Of a stretch of DNA of 64,000 nt, positions 40,182 to 52,990 are shown in pieces. Below the pieces are notes generated by a model. That model saw nothing but the letters and a program-made list of their open reading frames with translations, had not been told where the DNA came from and ran no database searches. Source of the DNA: Isoetes taiwanensis (taxonomy: Eukaryota; Streptophyta; Lycopodiopsida; Isoetales; Isoetaceae); contig JAJEKV010000050.1 of NCBI GenBank assembly GCA_021234155.1, forward strand, positions 3,684,488 to 3,748,487, written 5' to 3'. Position 1 is the first letter of the stretch. Every line of letters begins with the position of its first letter. Made by a program: the position numbers and the translations under genes.

Positions 40182-42280
40182 ATGGTCGCACCCAAATTTC
40201 CTACACTTCAAGCTTCTGCTCCAAGGGATGCGACTCTCTTCGAGTCTGTGTCTTTCTCGACGCCCACCTTTCGCGAGGCCCTTGTTGGTCCGAGTCGGGA
40301 AGTAGCGGAACGCCAGAAGCTTTACGAATTCTCGCACATGGAGCTCCCGGCCCCCAATCCGGAACAATTGCAGTAGTTCATCGCTCACATCGTCAACGGC
40401 CCGGAAGGACTTGCTACGGTGGTCGATGGCACCACCATTTTGCTCACACAGCCTTTGATTTCTGAGGTATTCCGTATTCCCTTGCAAAAACTTTATGTAT
40501 CCCGGGGTTGCTTTACAGACATGGACGCCACTTTCGATTCGGTGCTCCCTCTTATCAAGCAAAACCAAAGACGCCACCCAATATTGCAAAGTCACATGAC
40601 ACTTTTGTGAAGTTTCGTATTAAATTGCTTGGGTATTCTATCAAGAACACCCATATCAATAAGCCGTTCTATAATATGGTGATCCTTGCCATCCGCTCCA
40701 ATCTCCATGTTGATTGGCCCCAGATGTTATTCTACCGCCTCCTTCATGAAGTCGACCGCATTCGGGCTGCCCCCTCCTCTGGACATGAAGCCTCAGTGGG
40801 TGGCCATCTTCAGGCACTCATCCGTCATTATCTTCCTGTTCCTGAGACCCCTTCCACTTCTCATGCCTCCACTCAGTGGTCTCTGCATTCCCAGCGTCAA
40901 AACCAACAAGCTGTACCTTCACGCCAGACTTCCCCTGGTCATGTTCACAACCAGACCACGCATGTCACTGTCTCCTCTTCCTCCACTAAAGCCACGCCTT
41001 CCACTTCCCGTCATGTCTCCCAGCAATCTCAGACAAGGCAACAACAGGGCCCGGCACCTCCAAATCCTCGCCAGCTTCTATACCAATTCCAGCAGGATGT
41101 TCAAGCTGCCGCCCTGCAGTTACAAGCATCACAAGATGCTCTCATGAATGGTGTTCAAGCGTCCCTGGAGGTTTCCGATGCAGTTCAAAGAGACCTTCAA
41201 GCTGCCACTACACAAGTTCAAACTTTGGAGGCCCAACTTCAAGAAAAGCACGCGGCTCTATTACAGGCCCGTGTAGATCTCAAAAGTGCTCAGGATCAGT
41301 CCAGCCTGCTTGAAGATCAACAGGCTCAGCTCCAAACCACAATTCAGGACTTGTTGGAGCAAAACAAGACAAAAGACACCCTCCTGGGTGACAAGGAGAA
41401 AGACATTGCTAAGCTAGACACCTTGTACACGGAGCTTTCTCACAATTACCGCACTCAAGTTCATGACCTTACCGAGCGTGATGCTCGACTCACCTCCCTT
41501 GAAGCTCAGATTTCCACGCTGACCAATCAGTTAACGTCCATTCAGGATCAGCTTTTGAAGGCTCAGAAACAGAAGGTCATAGATGACACCGAGATTGCCA
41601 CGCTTCGTCTCAATACTCCCGGGCAATCTTTTTCACATGCCATGCTTCCTATTAAACGGGTCCGTGATCAGTCCCGTCTTCTGTTAGAAAAGGAAAACCG
41701 GATCCGTGACCTTGAACATCAGCTTCAGCAAGCTGTTCAATCCGCCGACGAAGCCCTAAACAAAAAGGAGGGATATATCGACATTGCTACCAACATCCCT
41801 GTGGACTTCTCTACTCCTTCCAGCTATCTTGACTATGTGGTGGCCCGACGGCACCTTTTCCTTTTTAAGTGGTACGCGGCCAATGGCAATGTTCATCAAC
41901 AGCCACTCAAAAGTGTGGATTTCCTTCGGATCTGGCCGGATCTTTCTGTAGAAGACAAGGGTTTATTTTGTGCACTCTTAGTCTTTGATCAGCTCAGTTC
42001 TGAAGACCCTGAATTGGTCATTTTCCGTGTGGTTCAGCCAATGGCTTATGTTTTTCATGACTTCTCCCTGGCGGATCTCCATGATAAATTCCGAGATGAG
42101 GCCCATTGTGTTTTTCGAGGCAACTCCAATGCTGCTTGGTTGTTATCACCAACCAACCCATATTTCAAGGATCCCGCCGGCCTCGGACTTTTGAACAGAG
42201 TACATGCTCGAACTTGCTCAAAGACTTACCCTTGTGGCAGTGAAACATTGAACAGTAAACAAAAATTTGGCGCATCCTGA
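40182..42280 (+). pseudogene. nested element 3' ORF with long coiled coil (~700 codons)
   Basis: It starts at the ATG at 40182 and has a TAG at about 40374 and a frameshift near 40570. The first ~190 residues resemble the globular plant-transposon domain found in extra ORFs of Athila-like elements (VDGTTILLTQPLISEVFRIP ... HINKPFYNMVILAIRSNLHV). A Ser/Thr/Gln-rich linker follows (about 40830-41060). From ~41080 to 41760 the sequence is a long heptad-like coiled coil rich in Gln, Leu, Asp and Lys (LEDQQAQLQTTIQDLLEQNK). The C-terminal part is globular (FLRIWPDLSVEDKGLFCALL). Athila-type elements often have an env-like 3' ORF; here no signal peptide or membrane helix is obvious, so an envelope role is not supported. 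Confidence 0.65.
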
Positions 42281-43177
42281 CGATCTTGAGTTCGCCCAAA
42301 TTTATATGCAGCACTTGGGAGGCTACAATCAACTGCGTGGCCTTCTGGAAAGCAAGACCCTCCCCACGGGTTGGGTAAATCCTCCTGTCTATCAATTACT
42401 CTCTACTTCAGAGTGGGACCATTGGTGTCGTGGTTTTGATCGTAATCTTGTTCGAGCATTTCGACATGGCTCAAGAACCCACGCGACACGGCATGCTTCC
42501 CTCTCCATATGCTTCCTTTAGGAGCCCCTCCACGCCACGCCTTCCTCTCTTCGACCGGCGCCTTCCCTTTTGGACGAAGGTCATGGATGGCCACCGGGTC
42601 GACCGCCTCCAGATCTCGACGGATCTCCGGTGGGATCCCCGATTTGTCAGACGCCCAGATTGGGAGGATAATGCCACCTTGGATACTACTGAGAATTGGC
42701 TCTATATCGCTAATGAGCGTGGTTGGCAACGGCCCTGCGATGCTCTTCATGGCCTTGATACCTTCTTCTGAGACGCCGCCACCTCACCGCACCCTTCATC
42801 CAATCGCAAAAGCCGGTTTCGTGCTTTTGCTCTCGATGCATCCCGTAAAGCTCTTTAAATCGGCAAATCCAATTTTTATCGCAACCCGAATGCCAGCCAC
42901 AAGGTGCCTTCGGTCTCCGTGACCGCCTTCTCATGGAGTGCCGGTTTGTTCCTTCCGGACGCACATGTCGCGCCTGGAAGACATGGTGCGCTCTCACTTC
43001 CTCATTGATACCGATCCGCCTTTGGGCTCAACTCCGACGCACTTCAAACACGCCAGACCTCATTGCCCATTACCATAATGGCGCCTCGCCCTCATTCCCC
43101 GTGAAGATCACTTTCGACCGCCGGTTTCCCGCCCTTGGAAGCACTTCCTCCTTTTCTTCGGACCGAAAGTGTCGCTT
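42281..43177 (+). other. nested element, 3' region with decayed coding pieces
   Basis: Short frames (for example 42430-42771, WDPRFVRRPDWEDNATLDTT) probably continue the 3' ORF after frameshifts. No known domain is visible. Confidence 0.45.
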
Positions 43178-43185
43178 GGTGGGGA
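43178..43185 (+). other. nested element polypurine tract
   Basis: GGTGGGGA just before the 3' LTR. Confidence 0.7.
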
Positions 43186-43737
43186 GGTTAGTCCCAGGCC
43201 TCCCCGGTACAGACTATTCATGCATACGACGGACCAAGTCAAGGCCAAGGATCCACAATCAGGCGCGGGTCAGTCGTCAAAGGCTCAGCAGAAGACCAAG
43301 CGCATACGCAAAGACCACACCTAGCGTCAACAAGAGGCGGCGCCGACAAGTGATCGCCACACCGCCAGCGTCGGCGTCAAACAGATTTCGTGGCTTTTCA
43401 AGAGGCACCGCTAGCATTCCTGCAAATCAGGCCTCCTTCCAATATTGGGCCAAAGGCCGTTGTACTATATATATGAGTAGAGCTAGCACATGAGTTTTTA
43501 GATGAGTTTTGAGCCTTGTCTCATTTCAGTCTTCTCTCGATTGCGAGAGCTCATGTATCTTCATTGACATCAAGGAAGCTTATTATTGTGATCGCATTGT
43601 TCTCTTTTGTTTTCTTTTCCCTTTCCTTTGTTTTTCTTGCAAATCCCGCGTGACATAGCTCCCGGATTCTCCTGTTAGATCCAAGGGTCCTCACAGAGGG
43701 CTGTCTTGCAGGAGTTCCCGAACCCAGACCCCAAACA
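43186..43737 (+). repeat. nested element 3' LTR (552 bp)
   Basis: It matches 32677-33250; its first base is G instead of T, and it lacks a few short blocks near 43310-43440. It ends CCCCAAACA and is followed by CCTAG. Confidence 0.92.
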
Positions 43738-46433
43738 CCTAGGGTTCATAAGACCTAGTGTCTCTCCCTTCGGAGTGCCTATTCTTTTTGTGAAGAAGAA
43801 GGATGGGAGCCTTAGGATGTGCATCGACTACCGCCAGTTGAACAAGCACACCATTAAGAATAAGTATGCCTTGCCTAGGTCAGATGACCTAATGGATCAG
43901 TTGCAGGGAGCAAAGATCTTCTCCAAAATAGATCTCAGATCAGGGTATCATCAGATCAGGATCAAGGAGGAAGATATCCACAAGACGGCGTTCAGAACAA
44001 GATATGGGCACTACGAAGTTCACAAATCATGCCTTTTGATTGTCTAATGCGCCAAAGAACATTTATGAGATTGATGAACGACGCCTTCCGTGAGTTTCTA
44101 GACTCCTTCATCATAGTCTTCTTCGACGATATCTTGGGTGTACAAAGAAATCTATGGAAGAACATGCCCAAAGATTTGAGAAAGGTGCTTGAAAAGCTAA
44201 GAAGGCATCAACTCTTTGCGGTTATCAAAGTGCCACTTCATTCACGAAAGAGTGGAGTATTTAGGGCATGTGATCACAGCAGAAGGCATTTCCACAGATT
44301 CTGCGAAGATCGAAGCCGTGATTGATTGGCCGGCACCGAAGAATACCCATGAAGTCAGAAGCTTCCTGGGCCTAGCAGGCTATTATAGAAGATTTGTGAA
44401 GAATTTTGCCAAGGTAGCCATTAACTGATCTCACAAAAGGTGGGAAGATAAAAGATTGGGCAACCCATTGGAAAAACAAGGCCCAGAAAGCATTTGATAC
44501 ATTGAAGGAGGCATTGACCACAGCGCCAGTATTGGTCTTGCTAGATCCGACCAAAGATAAGCTTGTAGCGACAGACGCTAGCAGGATAGCAACAGGTGCA
44601 GTCCTCATGCAGGAGGAAAGAGTAGTAGCCTATGATTCCAAGAAGTTGAACGACGTTGAACAGCGCTACCCAACGCATGATCAGGAGCTCCTGGCTATAG
44701 TAAGAGCTTTAAGAATTTGGAGGCATTATCTATTGGGAAGAAGATTCCAGCTAGATACGGATCTTCAAAGCCTTCAATACATATTTACACAACCACTCCT
44801 CAATTTGAGGCAAAGGAGATGGATGGAATTCCTAGAAGAATATGACTTCGAGATAAGTTATAAGCCAGGGAAGCTCAATGTGGTTGCGGATGCCCTTTCT
44901 AGGAAGCCTTTGGCAACAAGAATTCATTGTAATGCCATATCAACACTCGTAAGCGAGTTTGGCAAGAAGATCTAAGAAACATTGCCAACGGACCTCGACT
45001 TCAAGGAAGTGTGGGCAAGTCTTTGCAAGGAGGCCAGAACCGACAAGGAAAGGGAGATGTTCAGGCACTACAAGAAGGAGGGAAACTTGCTATACCATAA
45101 AAACAAATTGTGTGTACCAAAAGCTTCACAAGTTAGGAAGTTAATCTTGAATGATACACACAATAGTCCCATAGCAGGGGCATGCAGGTTCATGAAGACG
45201 CGTATTTCAAAATTAGAAGCGCTACTACCGGCCCCAAGATGAAGAAGGAAATAGCAAGGTAAATTCGAGAGTGCCGATATGCCGCCAGACAAAGGCGAAC
45301 AGCCTACGAATTCCGTGTGTGCTTTGGAACCATTGCCCGTACAAACGCTAAGTGGGAGGTAATAAGTATGGACTTTATTACAGGACTCCCAAGAACAAAG
45401 AAGGGGCAAGGACGCCTTTGATGGTGGTAGTAGATAAGTTGTCAAAGATGGCACACTTTGTGCCGCGGCAGACAAATGTGTATACGGCTCTAGATACGGC
45501 CAATCTATTTGTTAAGGAAATTTTCAGACTCCATGGTATGCCAAGGGAGATAATTTCAGATAGGGACTCCAAGTTCGTGAGTGCCTTTTGGCAGGACCTA
45601 TTCACCACCATCCAAACGAAGCTCTCAATGAGCACGGCATATCATCCCCAAACAGATGGTCAGACGGAGAGGACAAACAGGATCATCGAAGATATGTTAA
45701 GAAGTTATGTATGGAACAAGCAATCTAAGTGGGATGATTTCATCCACTTAGTAGAGTTCGCATACAACAACACCAAGCAGGATTCGTCGCAGATGAGTCC
45801 TTTTATGGTCAATTACGGGTATCAGTGTCTTACCCCGGATACTTGGCACAATCCTGTGTCCAAGGTAGAGGTCTCCCAGCAGATGCTTTCAGAGATGCAA
45901 GATTTGGTGGAGGAGGTGAGAGGATATCTCCTAGCAGCAAGAAGCAGGCAGAAAAGCATAGCCGATAAGCATAAGAGAATTTAAGTTGGGAGACAAAGTA
46001 TGGTTGAAGATCAAGGTGAAGCAGGCCAAGCTCCGCATCGGCAATCAATTGCAAGAAGCTTGCTCCAAGATGGGCTGGTCCTTTCGAGATAATCAAAAGA
46101 GTAGGTACCCAATCCTACAAATTGGAACTCCCAGCTCATTTAAAAATCCATAACGTTTTCCACGTAAGTCTCCTAAAGAGGCACACCCCTAATCCGGAGG
46201 AAGTATTGGAGACTAATGAGTTATTGGAAATGACGGACGAGCACCTTGAAATCGTCCCGGAAGTCCTCCTTAACAGATCTTATAAGAAGACAAGAAGGTC
46301 AAAATTTCTCCAATACCTTGTAAAGTGGAAGCACTTACCAGTGGAAGACGCTACGTGGGTACTTGAAACAGATCTTCAGAAACAGTACCCCGAGTTCATG
46401 GAGCAATGCAAAGGTCAGCTCGTCACGGGCTAA
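43738..46433 (+). pseudogene. E3 pol: RT, RNase H, integrase, chromodomain
   Basis: RT resumes with [20 protein letters not shown] and [10 protein letters not shown], then shifts frame after RTRYGHYE (about 44015) and near 44140-44230. RNase H lies at 44560-44890 ([17 protein letters not shown]). A TAA at 44972-44974 interrupts the start of integrase. The integrase zinc finger region (45130-45300) is eroded; the core is well kept ([42 protein letters not shown] with the catalytic Glu). The chromodomain at about 46230-46400 reads LEIVPEVLLNRSYKKTRRSK and LQYLVKWKHLPVEDATWVL, ending LVTG at 46433. Confidence 0.88.
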
Positions 46434-47303
46434 TCGACATCGACACCCAAGAAATCGGCTCGTGCATGTCAATTTGTGTTTAGATTAATTGTGTTAAGAT
46501 TAATCTACGATGCAGCCTATGCTAGGTATGGGTTGCATGCGCTGTTACCGGCGATGAGACCACTACTGTGATCTCTAGAACGGGTGTAATGTCATTGTAG
46601 GCATGACCGCTGTTCCACTTGGATGAGTGGAAGGTAGATTAGAAGGTCTACTGTCCCATGGAAGTAGACCGCCGAGAGATAAGAGGTCATGCAGAATGCA
46701 TCATAGGAAAAGCACCTCTAGTCAATGCCTCACGGGAGGGCCCTTCACGCCCATATACGGGAAGGACCTGCCTCCCACGTGGTGCAACTACAGTGTAGGC
46801 ATGAGTGGCATATAGGCATGATAGGGCTACCGCCTCCACGGCCATGATGGAAGAAACATAATCTTCCTATGCCGGAGATATGCCTTGCATCCATATAATT
46901 GTATTTAATGGGTGGTTCCCTTACAACCAACCCTCATAATAATTAAACACGCATCGACGAGGTTGAACCCGCAGCCAATAGAGGAATTGAGCGCAGGAGG
47001 ATGGCACTACGAGGACTCCGCAACACATAATTTTGCTATAATGTGTTGTGAGGAGGCTTACAAGGAGCTTTAATTAGAAAGTTTTGAACTATAATTGATG
47101 ATAATGTCGTAAAATTTTGTGAATAATAGATGTTGAAGCAGAGGGACGAAGAGCCTCTCACAATAATATGATCTTATTATAATTGAAATATAACCTTGAC
47201 ATAATAATATCGTATCTTTCTATATTATATGTGATTGCAGGAGATGCAGTGTTCCCAAGGTGGGGACGCGGATGCCGAGGACAAAGATCAAGTCCGTGGA
47301 GAA
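46434..47303 (+). other. E3 3' untranslated region and purine tract
   Basis: No gene is seen. A hairpin with arms GGTCTAC and GTAGACC (46645-46670) corresponds to those in E1 and E2 but with an extended, changed stem. A purine-rich CCGTGGAGAA ends at 47303. Confidence 0.6.
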
Positions 47304-48924
47304 TGTGGACGCTCCAAAGATAATATACGCTCCTAATACGTATATTATACTGCCACGTCACACGTACATGTCATAGATGACATGTACTTGAGAGTCGAAG
47401 AACGTTGCACCTAGGGACCAAGAGGTACCTAGGGGGGCAACCTCGAATGTTGTGCATGTTAATAAAACATACACAACAAAACCCCCTTGAACCCCATTTT
47501 CCAAATGGCATAAACCCATTTGGCCAAATGGTTAACCTAACCTAAAAAGGGTCTATATAAGGGCTAAAACCCTAAACCCTAACTCTCTTTTCAAATTCGC
47601 ATTTAGGGTTTTCTAGAGCTTCTTTCCCATCCTCGCATTTAGGGTCCTCTTGGGCCATTTCCGCCAAGGCAGGACTCCAATCCGCATTGCTGAGCTCCGA
47701 GAAGCCGGATTTGCCCAACAGATTACCGATTCGCAACCATCTCCAGCAAGATCAAGATCATGGACGCCTTCCGAGGATCAGCGGCGGGTCAAGGAGCAGG
47801 TATCTAGTTGTTCTGTTGTGCAAATCCGTCTTTGGGCATGGCAATAGGCCGATTTGGTGTGTTAGATCAACTCTAGAAGCCTTATAGATCCCGAGGTCAT
47901 AAGCCCTAACTAAGGAATCTAACTCTGTTGTGTAGATAGATTGATTTGATGATATTCTCTATTTCAGTTCCATGATGTTGGATGTATTTCATTCTGTGAC
48001 TTCCATGTCTTGGGAAGGGGGGGTAGAGACTTAAAGCTGTGTAGCATATGATCCTAGTTAGCACCAGTAGTTCCCAATTACATGCGGCCCGTACACAGGA
48101 GCCCGCCTGGTTGTGGGTGGAGGGATCCGACCGGCTGACAAGGAAGAACATGTCCCTACACAGACTGACCCCTCTGGTGTGTAAGGCCTACCGGGGGTCT
48201 CTGCGGGCTAGGCTTAATGGCTTGTCACTGCGTGTGGGCAAGGCATGGGCTCGACACTCGTGGGGTGATGCGTCACCTTCCAAAGAGTTGAAGTCGAATA
48301 AGAGCAAAGGGCTCTCTAGTCACTGCGTGAAGGGCATGGTTGCTTCGGAGGGGAGGAGACTTCCCTCCCCCGCCTCATCTGGGCTGGGAGATGCAACCCA
48401 AGAGTAGTAGCCCCCCGGCTATTCACCCCAAGCAGGCTACGGTTAGGTCCCAAAGCTCTTCAACCTACTCTGCAAAGTGTGTACGGGAGGGGCGGATGAT
48501 GTGGACTACCCTAAGCCATGTTCTATGCCAGCCAAATCCATTGCCATGAATTCTGTCTGCAATGACCCCTGGAGGCCCAAGCCGTCAGTCATCCCCCTTG
48601 AGTCTGAGCCTTGGGTAGGATTTCCCCTTTCAGTTATTGTTTATGTTGATGTTGTTATCTCTTGTGATGTTGACGCTATGTCCACCCTACGAGGTGGTTG
48701 TATTTATGTATACTGTTAGTTTGTGCTCATGTTTGTTTATTCGCGCTTCCGCAGATAGGTCGACCCGATGGAAGACGGGTGAATGACACATCCACTCTTC
48801 CCCTGCTGGCTCATCCCACTGGGAGTGGAGTCAGGTGGATGGCCCCTGTCAGTGCAGCTGCCAGGGGGAAGGCTCCTCCTTCAGATACGATGTGTGCATC
48901 GTATAGGGAGTAGGGGACGTCACA
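47304..48924 (+). repeat. E3 3' LTR (1621 bp)
   Basis: It begins TGTGGACGCTCC and ends GGGGACGTCACA. It has palindromes at 47320-47348 (arms ATAATATACG/CGTATATTAT) and 47364-47387 (arms GTACATGTCAT/ATGACATGTAC), a TATA box TATATAAG at 47554-47561 and a telo-box pair (AAACCCTAAACCCTAA) right after it. Confidence 0.93.
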
Positions 48925-48939
48925 CAATCAGGTCATGCG

Positions 48940-49020
48940 CTATGGTAGGCAGTTGCTTTTGCTCTGTAGTATCTCTGTAGTATCTTTGCTCTGTAGTATC
49001 TATGGTAGGCAGTTGCTTTG
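48940..49020. repeat. short tandem repeat, unit TGCTCTGTAGTATCT-like
   Basis: CTATGGTAGGCAGTTGCTTT occurs at both ends and CTGTAGTATCT three times between. Confidence 0.75.
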
Positions 49021-49024
49021 TGCA

Positions 49025-50560
49025 ATGGATTGGCACAATGGCCATCCTCCTGCAAGAGCACTTGCAGATAGGCGAACTAGGGGGTCTTATCTAGTGTGGT
49101 GGACTATGTGCTGGTGCCTGAGCAGGATATGCATGTCGTCAAGCACTTCCAAATGGGTACAGATAATAGGAATGAGGAGATCGACTCAGACCACCTACCA
49201 CTTTATTTGCAACTGGCTTGCAGGTTGTTCAAACCCCCTATGCGGTAGCTCCTCGCATGCCGCAGCTAGGATTGAAATATGAACATGCAGCGGCTTATGC
49301 CTAGATGCTCATAGATGACCTGGCATGAATTTTGTGATAGCAACAAATAAGTCAGTTGATTGATGTGCTCAGGACTGTTGCGAAAACGTGCTTTGAGAGA
49401 AGTTGCCCTCGACGAACCTCGGAGACCACAACCTTTCCACGTAATCAGTGGTTTGATGCGGAGTGCAAGGAATACAAGCGCTGGCTCCGCCAGGTCATAC
49501 ACCCTGCTCTACTCCCCCACACGGTCAAACAGTATTGCGTCTTCCTTAAAGCTAAGAAAACTAGATACATTGTAGCATCAAAGGGAAATATTCTATCTCC
49601 TAGACCGTCACCCCAGGGCCTTCTGGAGAAGGGTGCTCAGAAAGCCAGTATAGCCCACAGAGAACATCACTTCCGAGTAGTAGGGGCAATACTTGTAGGA
49701 GCTATACAACCTTCAGGGTGCACAAGTAGCATTATCCCCACAAGAAGGTCCGGTGCTAAAATCACAGAGGCAGATGTGGATCAACGCTTACCGCGTCTCG
49801 CCAATAGGAAAGCGCCAAACTTAGATGGTATGCAGGCAGAATTGCTCAAGTGGGCAGGGCCCGCTATAGTACTAGTGTTGACCGCCTTGTTCAATAGGGC
49901 ATTACAGGAAGGTTCCCTCCCCAGTGGACTATTAGTAGAGTTGTCCCTATCTATAAGGCAAGTGACCCAAACTGCCAACTAATTACTGGATAATCATGGT
50001 CAGTTCAGTATTTGCAAAACTCCTAGTCGGGATTCTTGAGCAGCAGTTGATGGGCTAGGCAGAGGCAGCAGAGGTGCAGGCCTTCACCAACACAGGATTC
50101 AGGCCCCGGCATTCGACTATTAATCATACCTTCACACTACGGACTCTGGTTGAAGACAACAGGAACCACCGGCAGAACTTATATTGTCGCTTCGTGGGCT
50201 TCGCCAGTGCCTTTGACACAATGCCTTGGAAAAAGCTATGGGCAAGATTGCGACAGCTGGGAGTTCGATCTGCAGAATGCAGTGTACAGGTTATATGAGA
50301 CATGCTCAGGCCGGTTGCAGCTGACAAGCCAACCATTCGATAACAGTATCAGGGTCTGCCAGGGATGCCCTGTCTCTCCAACACTATTTGGGCTCTACAT
50401 TGATCAGTTGGCTTGCTGACAATGGGGGCGATGGAGCTCACCTTCTGCACCAGATCATTATGCTGATGATGTGGACCTCCTGTCTTACACTTCGGCAGAC
50501 ATGCATCGCCATCTCGACTGCCACGATTTTTCCCGAAAACTCTTCGGGGCAAAGGTTTTT
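49025..50560 (+). mobile_element. non-LTR (LINE) retrotransposon fragment: endonuclease end and RT
   Basis: At 49096-49215 one frame reads VVDYVLVPEQDMHVVKHFQM ... IDSDHLPLYLQL, the end of an APE-type endonuclease with the S-D-H motif. From about 49420 comes a linker (WFDAECKEYKRWLR), then RT: RLANRKAPNLDGMQAELLKW, TGFRPRHSTINHTFTLRTLV, FVGFASAFDTMPWKKLWARL, VCQGCPVSPTLFGLYIDQL, and HYADDVDLLSY (about 50455-50485) with the Y-A-D-D active site. The frame changes several times and stops occur at 49980, 50296 and 50417. Similarity ends near 50550, before the RT C-terminus; the 5' half is also absent. The type resembles RTE/CR1-like rather than L1 RTs, but this is by eye. Confidence 0.7.
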
Positions 50561-51388
50561 TAAACCGGACAGTAATAACTCTGCTATGCTCCATCATTGG
50601 GTCCCATAGACCGATTGGTCTCCGTGGATGATAAAAATTATTATATTCCATTCTAGCCTATTCCATTATTCGAACGACAGAAGAAGACACCGATAAAAAT
50701 GCATATTCAACGAAATTTGGACTTATTCATATCTAATATATACACTTCAAAAATGTCAGTATAATTATTTGCATTGTTTAATCTTTCTTGATTTTAATAA
50801 TTCTTATAGCTTTTAATATGTAAGTTTATCTTTAAATTAAAAGTATAATAATTATCGACATAGAATCACTTTCTAGACTAAGTTTCACTTAAATCTATTT
50901 AAAATTAGACATTTCGAGAATATATAATTTCAATTTTTGATGATTTAACAAATTTAAAATTTGGTAATCAAGAGAATTTGTGTATGAAACCTGATGGCTT
51001 AATAAGGGATTGACTTAATACTATTACATGGATTTCACAATTTACAAACTCTTAGCACTTTTAAAAATATCTTAAAAAAAGTTTAAGTTTGAAGTTAATT
51101 AAATAATAATTTTATGGTTTTGATGACCATTTTTAATATAGTTTATTATTGTTGAATTATATATTTATATTAATTTCTAGCAATTTTATGATTTACTTCA
51201 TCAATAATAAACTATTCAACTTGAAAGTTCTTTGAAATAGGTTGAAAAGATAAAACATTTTAATCATATAGTTCTTTCTGTATGAAAATATTATTTTAAA
51301 TAGATTGGAGTGACAATTAGTATAAAAATCAGTTCTATATATTAATAGCCTTCATAATCTATCTACTTAAAAAGTTTTTGGGTGGGTG
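50561..51388. other. AT-rich DNA, no gene seen
   Basis: There is a sharp fall in GC after the LINE. No coding frame or RNA gene is visible. Confidence 0.6.
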
Positions 51389-52500
51389 GGCTCACGCCGG
51401 AGTGAGCCAGAAAAAGCGTGAGTTTCTGGCTAAAGCGTGAGTTTTGGGAAACAAAATTTTTTTCGGCAGCCATTTTTTCCCCTCATGCCTGTTCCTCTTT
51501 GTTAGCCTCCTCTTCTTTATGAAACGGCAGCACTGCCGGCGGTAATGATAGATTGACTCTCCTCCATCTGTCATTATTTTTTAGAATAAACTAATGGAGT
51601 TTAAATTTTTCTTTAGACTTTACCCTAAACTTGAAGAGCAATCGGTGCAGGCAGCAGCATTCTTCTGGGTTTTCCATTAGCAGAGGATGCGAGGACGCTG
51701 AAGTATTCTTTATGTGTTTTCTTGTTGAATCCGGCAAAGCAGAGGTCGCTGGAAGGAAGCATAGGGTTTAGGCAGCTCATTTTGGCAGCAAAGGAAGCTT
51801 CATTCTCGAATAAACTTGCTCGATCTGCAATCTTCTCCAGTTCTAAATCCAGTCGATGCAGCAATCCATGCAAAGCTGAGTGTTTCTTGGGCTATTCGGC
51901 TGTGGAAAACCAGGCTGAAGTCGTTGAAGCAAAACAGAGGTCGTTCTTTATTATGTTCTTGAGTTAATCCATTGTGGCAAGGCAGAGGTCGCTAAAACCG
52001 AGAACTTATTCTTTCTTCTCCATGTCCTTTGCCAATAGATCTATCGCCATCATTTTCGGTCGCATTTTCACATCATGGCTTCTGCCGCTACTCCTACAAG
52101 ATTCTGTTCGGTCTGCAAGTCTATTTGATACAGTTCACAAATCTAGGGCTTCTAAAACAGCAGCTTCATTTTATGTTTCTTTTTGCAAGGTAATTTAGTG
52201 GCAAAGGGAGCGGGTTTCTTTTTAATGGATTCGGATGCTGAGTCTTCTGGTGTCCATAAACCTGAAAAGACTGCCAGGTTCTATTGATATTTGTCTAATT
52301 GCCTTGAATCCTCCAGTTTTTGTTATTTTTCTTTACTAAAAGCATTTTCGAACAGGGCTTTGTGCATTTATGGGGAAACTTGCATTTTTATGTGCATGTA
52401 TGGATTGAGATGTCATTTTTGTTTGTTGCAGGTATTAGAGATATATGTCATCTTCTGTGCATCACCTTCTTTAGTTGCTGAGATCTTTTGAAGTAGGTAA
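51389..52500. other. unassigned region with short repeats
   Basis: It begins with a hairpin (arms GGCTCAC/GTGAGCC, 51389-51408) and a repeated AGCGTGAGTTT. The motif GCAAAGCAGAGGTCGCT at about 51735 recurs with changes at about 51933 and 51978. Frames of 60-80 codons exist on both strands, but none shows a domain I know. Confidence 0.4.
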
Positions 52501-52726
52501 GAGAATAATGTTTGTAAATAATGTTTGGTTAACGGATGATCTCTTTTCCATATTTCTTTCAGAAAGAATTGTCATGCAAGATACGAAAGCCAAAAGCAGA
52601 TGATATAGATAATCACAGATGTTCTTTCATGACGATGCCATGTAATGTGCAAGTATGCAATAAAAGCACAATAATGGAAACCTAATACTAACAACTAGTC
52701 AACGCATAAAAATACATAGACAAATT

Positions 52727-52990
52727 TTGAGTATAAATATATACATATAAATATAAATATAAATTTAAGTATACTTATAAGTATACTTAAATAAGTATAA
52801 TTTATACTTACAGTATAAATAATATAATTTATATTTAAATAAATATAAATTCATAATTTATGCTTAAATAAATTTATACTTATAATTTATATTTATAAAT
52901 AAAGTATAAATAAGAATTTTAAATAAAGTATAAATAAGAATTCTAAATAAAATATAAATAAGAATTCTAAATAAATATAAATATATACTA
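52727..52990. repeat. AT-rich dispersed repeat, copy A
   Basis: It consists of TATAAATA/TTTATA-rich text with the diagnostic series AAGTATAAATAAGAATTTTA, AAGTATAAATAAGAATTCTA and AATATAAATAAGAATTCTA. The same order recurs in copies B and C. Confidence 0.85.

Larger units (their letters stand above)
32677..43737 (+). mobile_element. Athila/Tat-like Ty3/gypsy element nested in E3
   Basis: It is 11.1 kb, with LTRs of 574 and 552 bp, a CCTAG target duplication, a primer site like that of tRNA-Asp users, gag with a zinc knuckle, protease, RT, RNase H, integrase without chromodomain, and a long 3' region with a coiled-coil ORF. The RT-side motif FAWSYKDLRGI and the extra 3' ORF suit the non-chromovirus Athila/Tat branch. 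All frames are broken. Confidence 0.9.
43738..48924 (+). mobile_element. E3: chromovirus, 3' part after the nested insertion
   Basis: It continues from 32676 in the RT and runs through RNase H, integrase, chromodomain, 3' region and a full 3' LTR. It is closely related to E1 and E2. Whether it carried the histone H3 gene cannot be seen, because the 5' half is lost. Confidence 0.92.

Noticed and set aside
40182-42280. Retroviral-type envelope gene
   Set aside because: No signal peptide or transmembrane segment is seen; a long coiled coil dominates.
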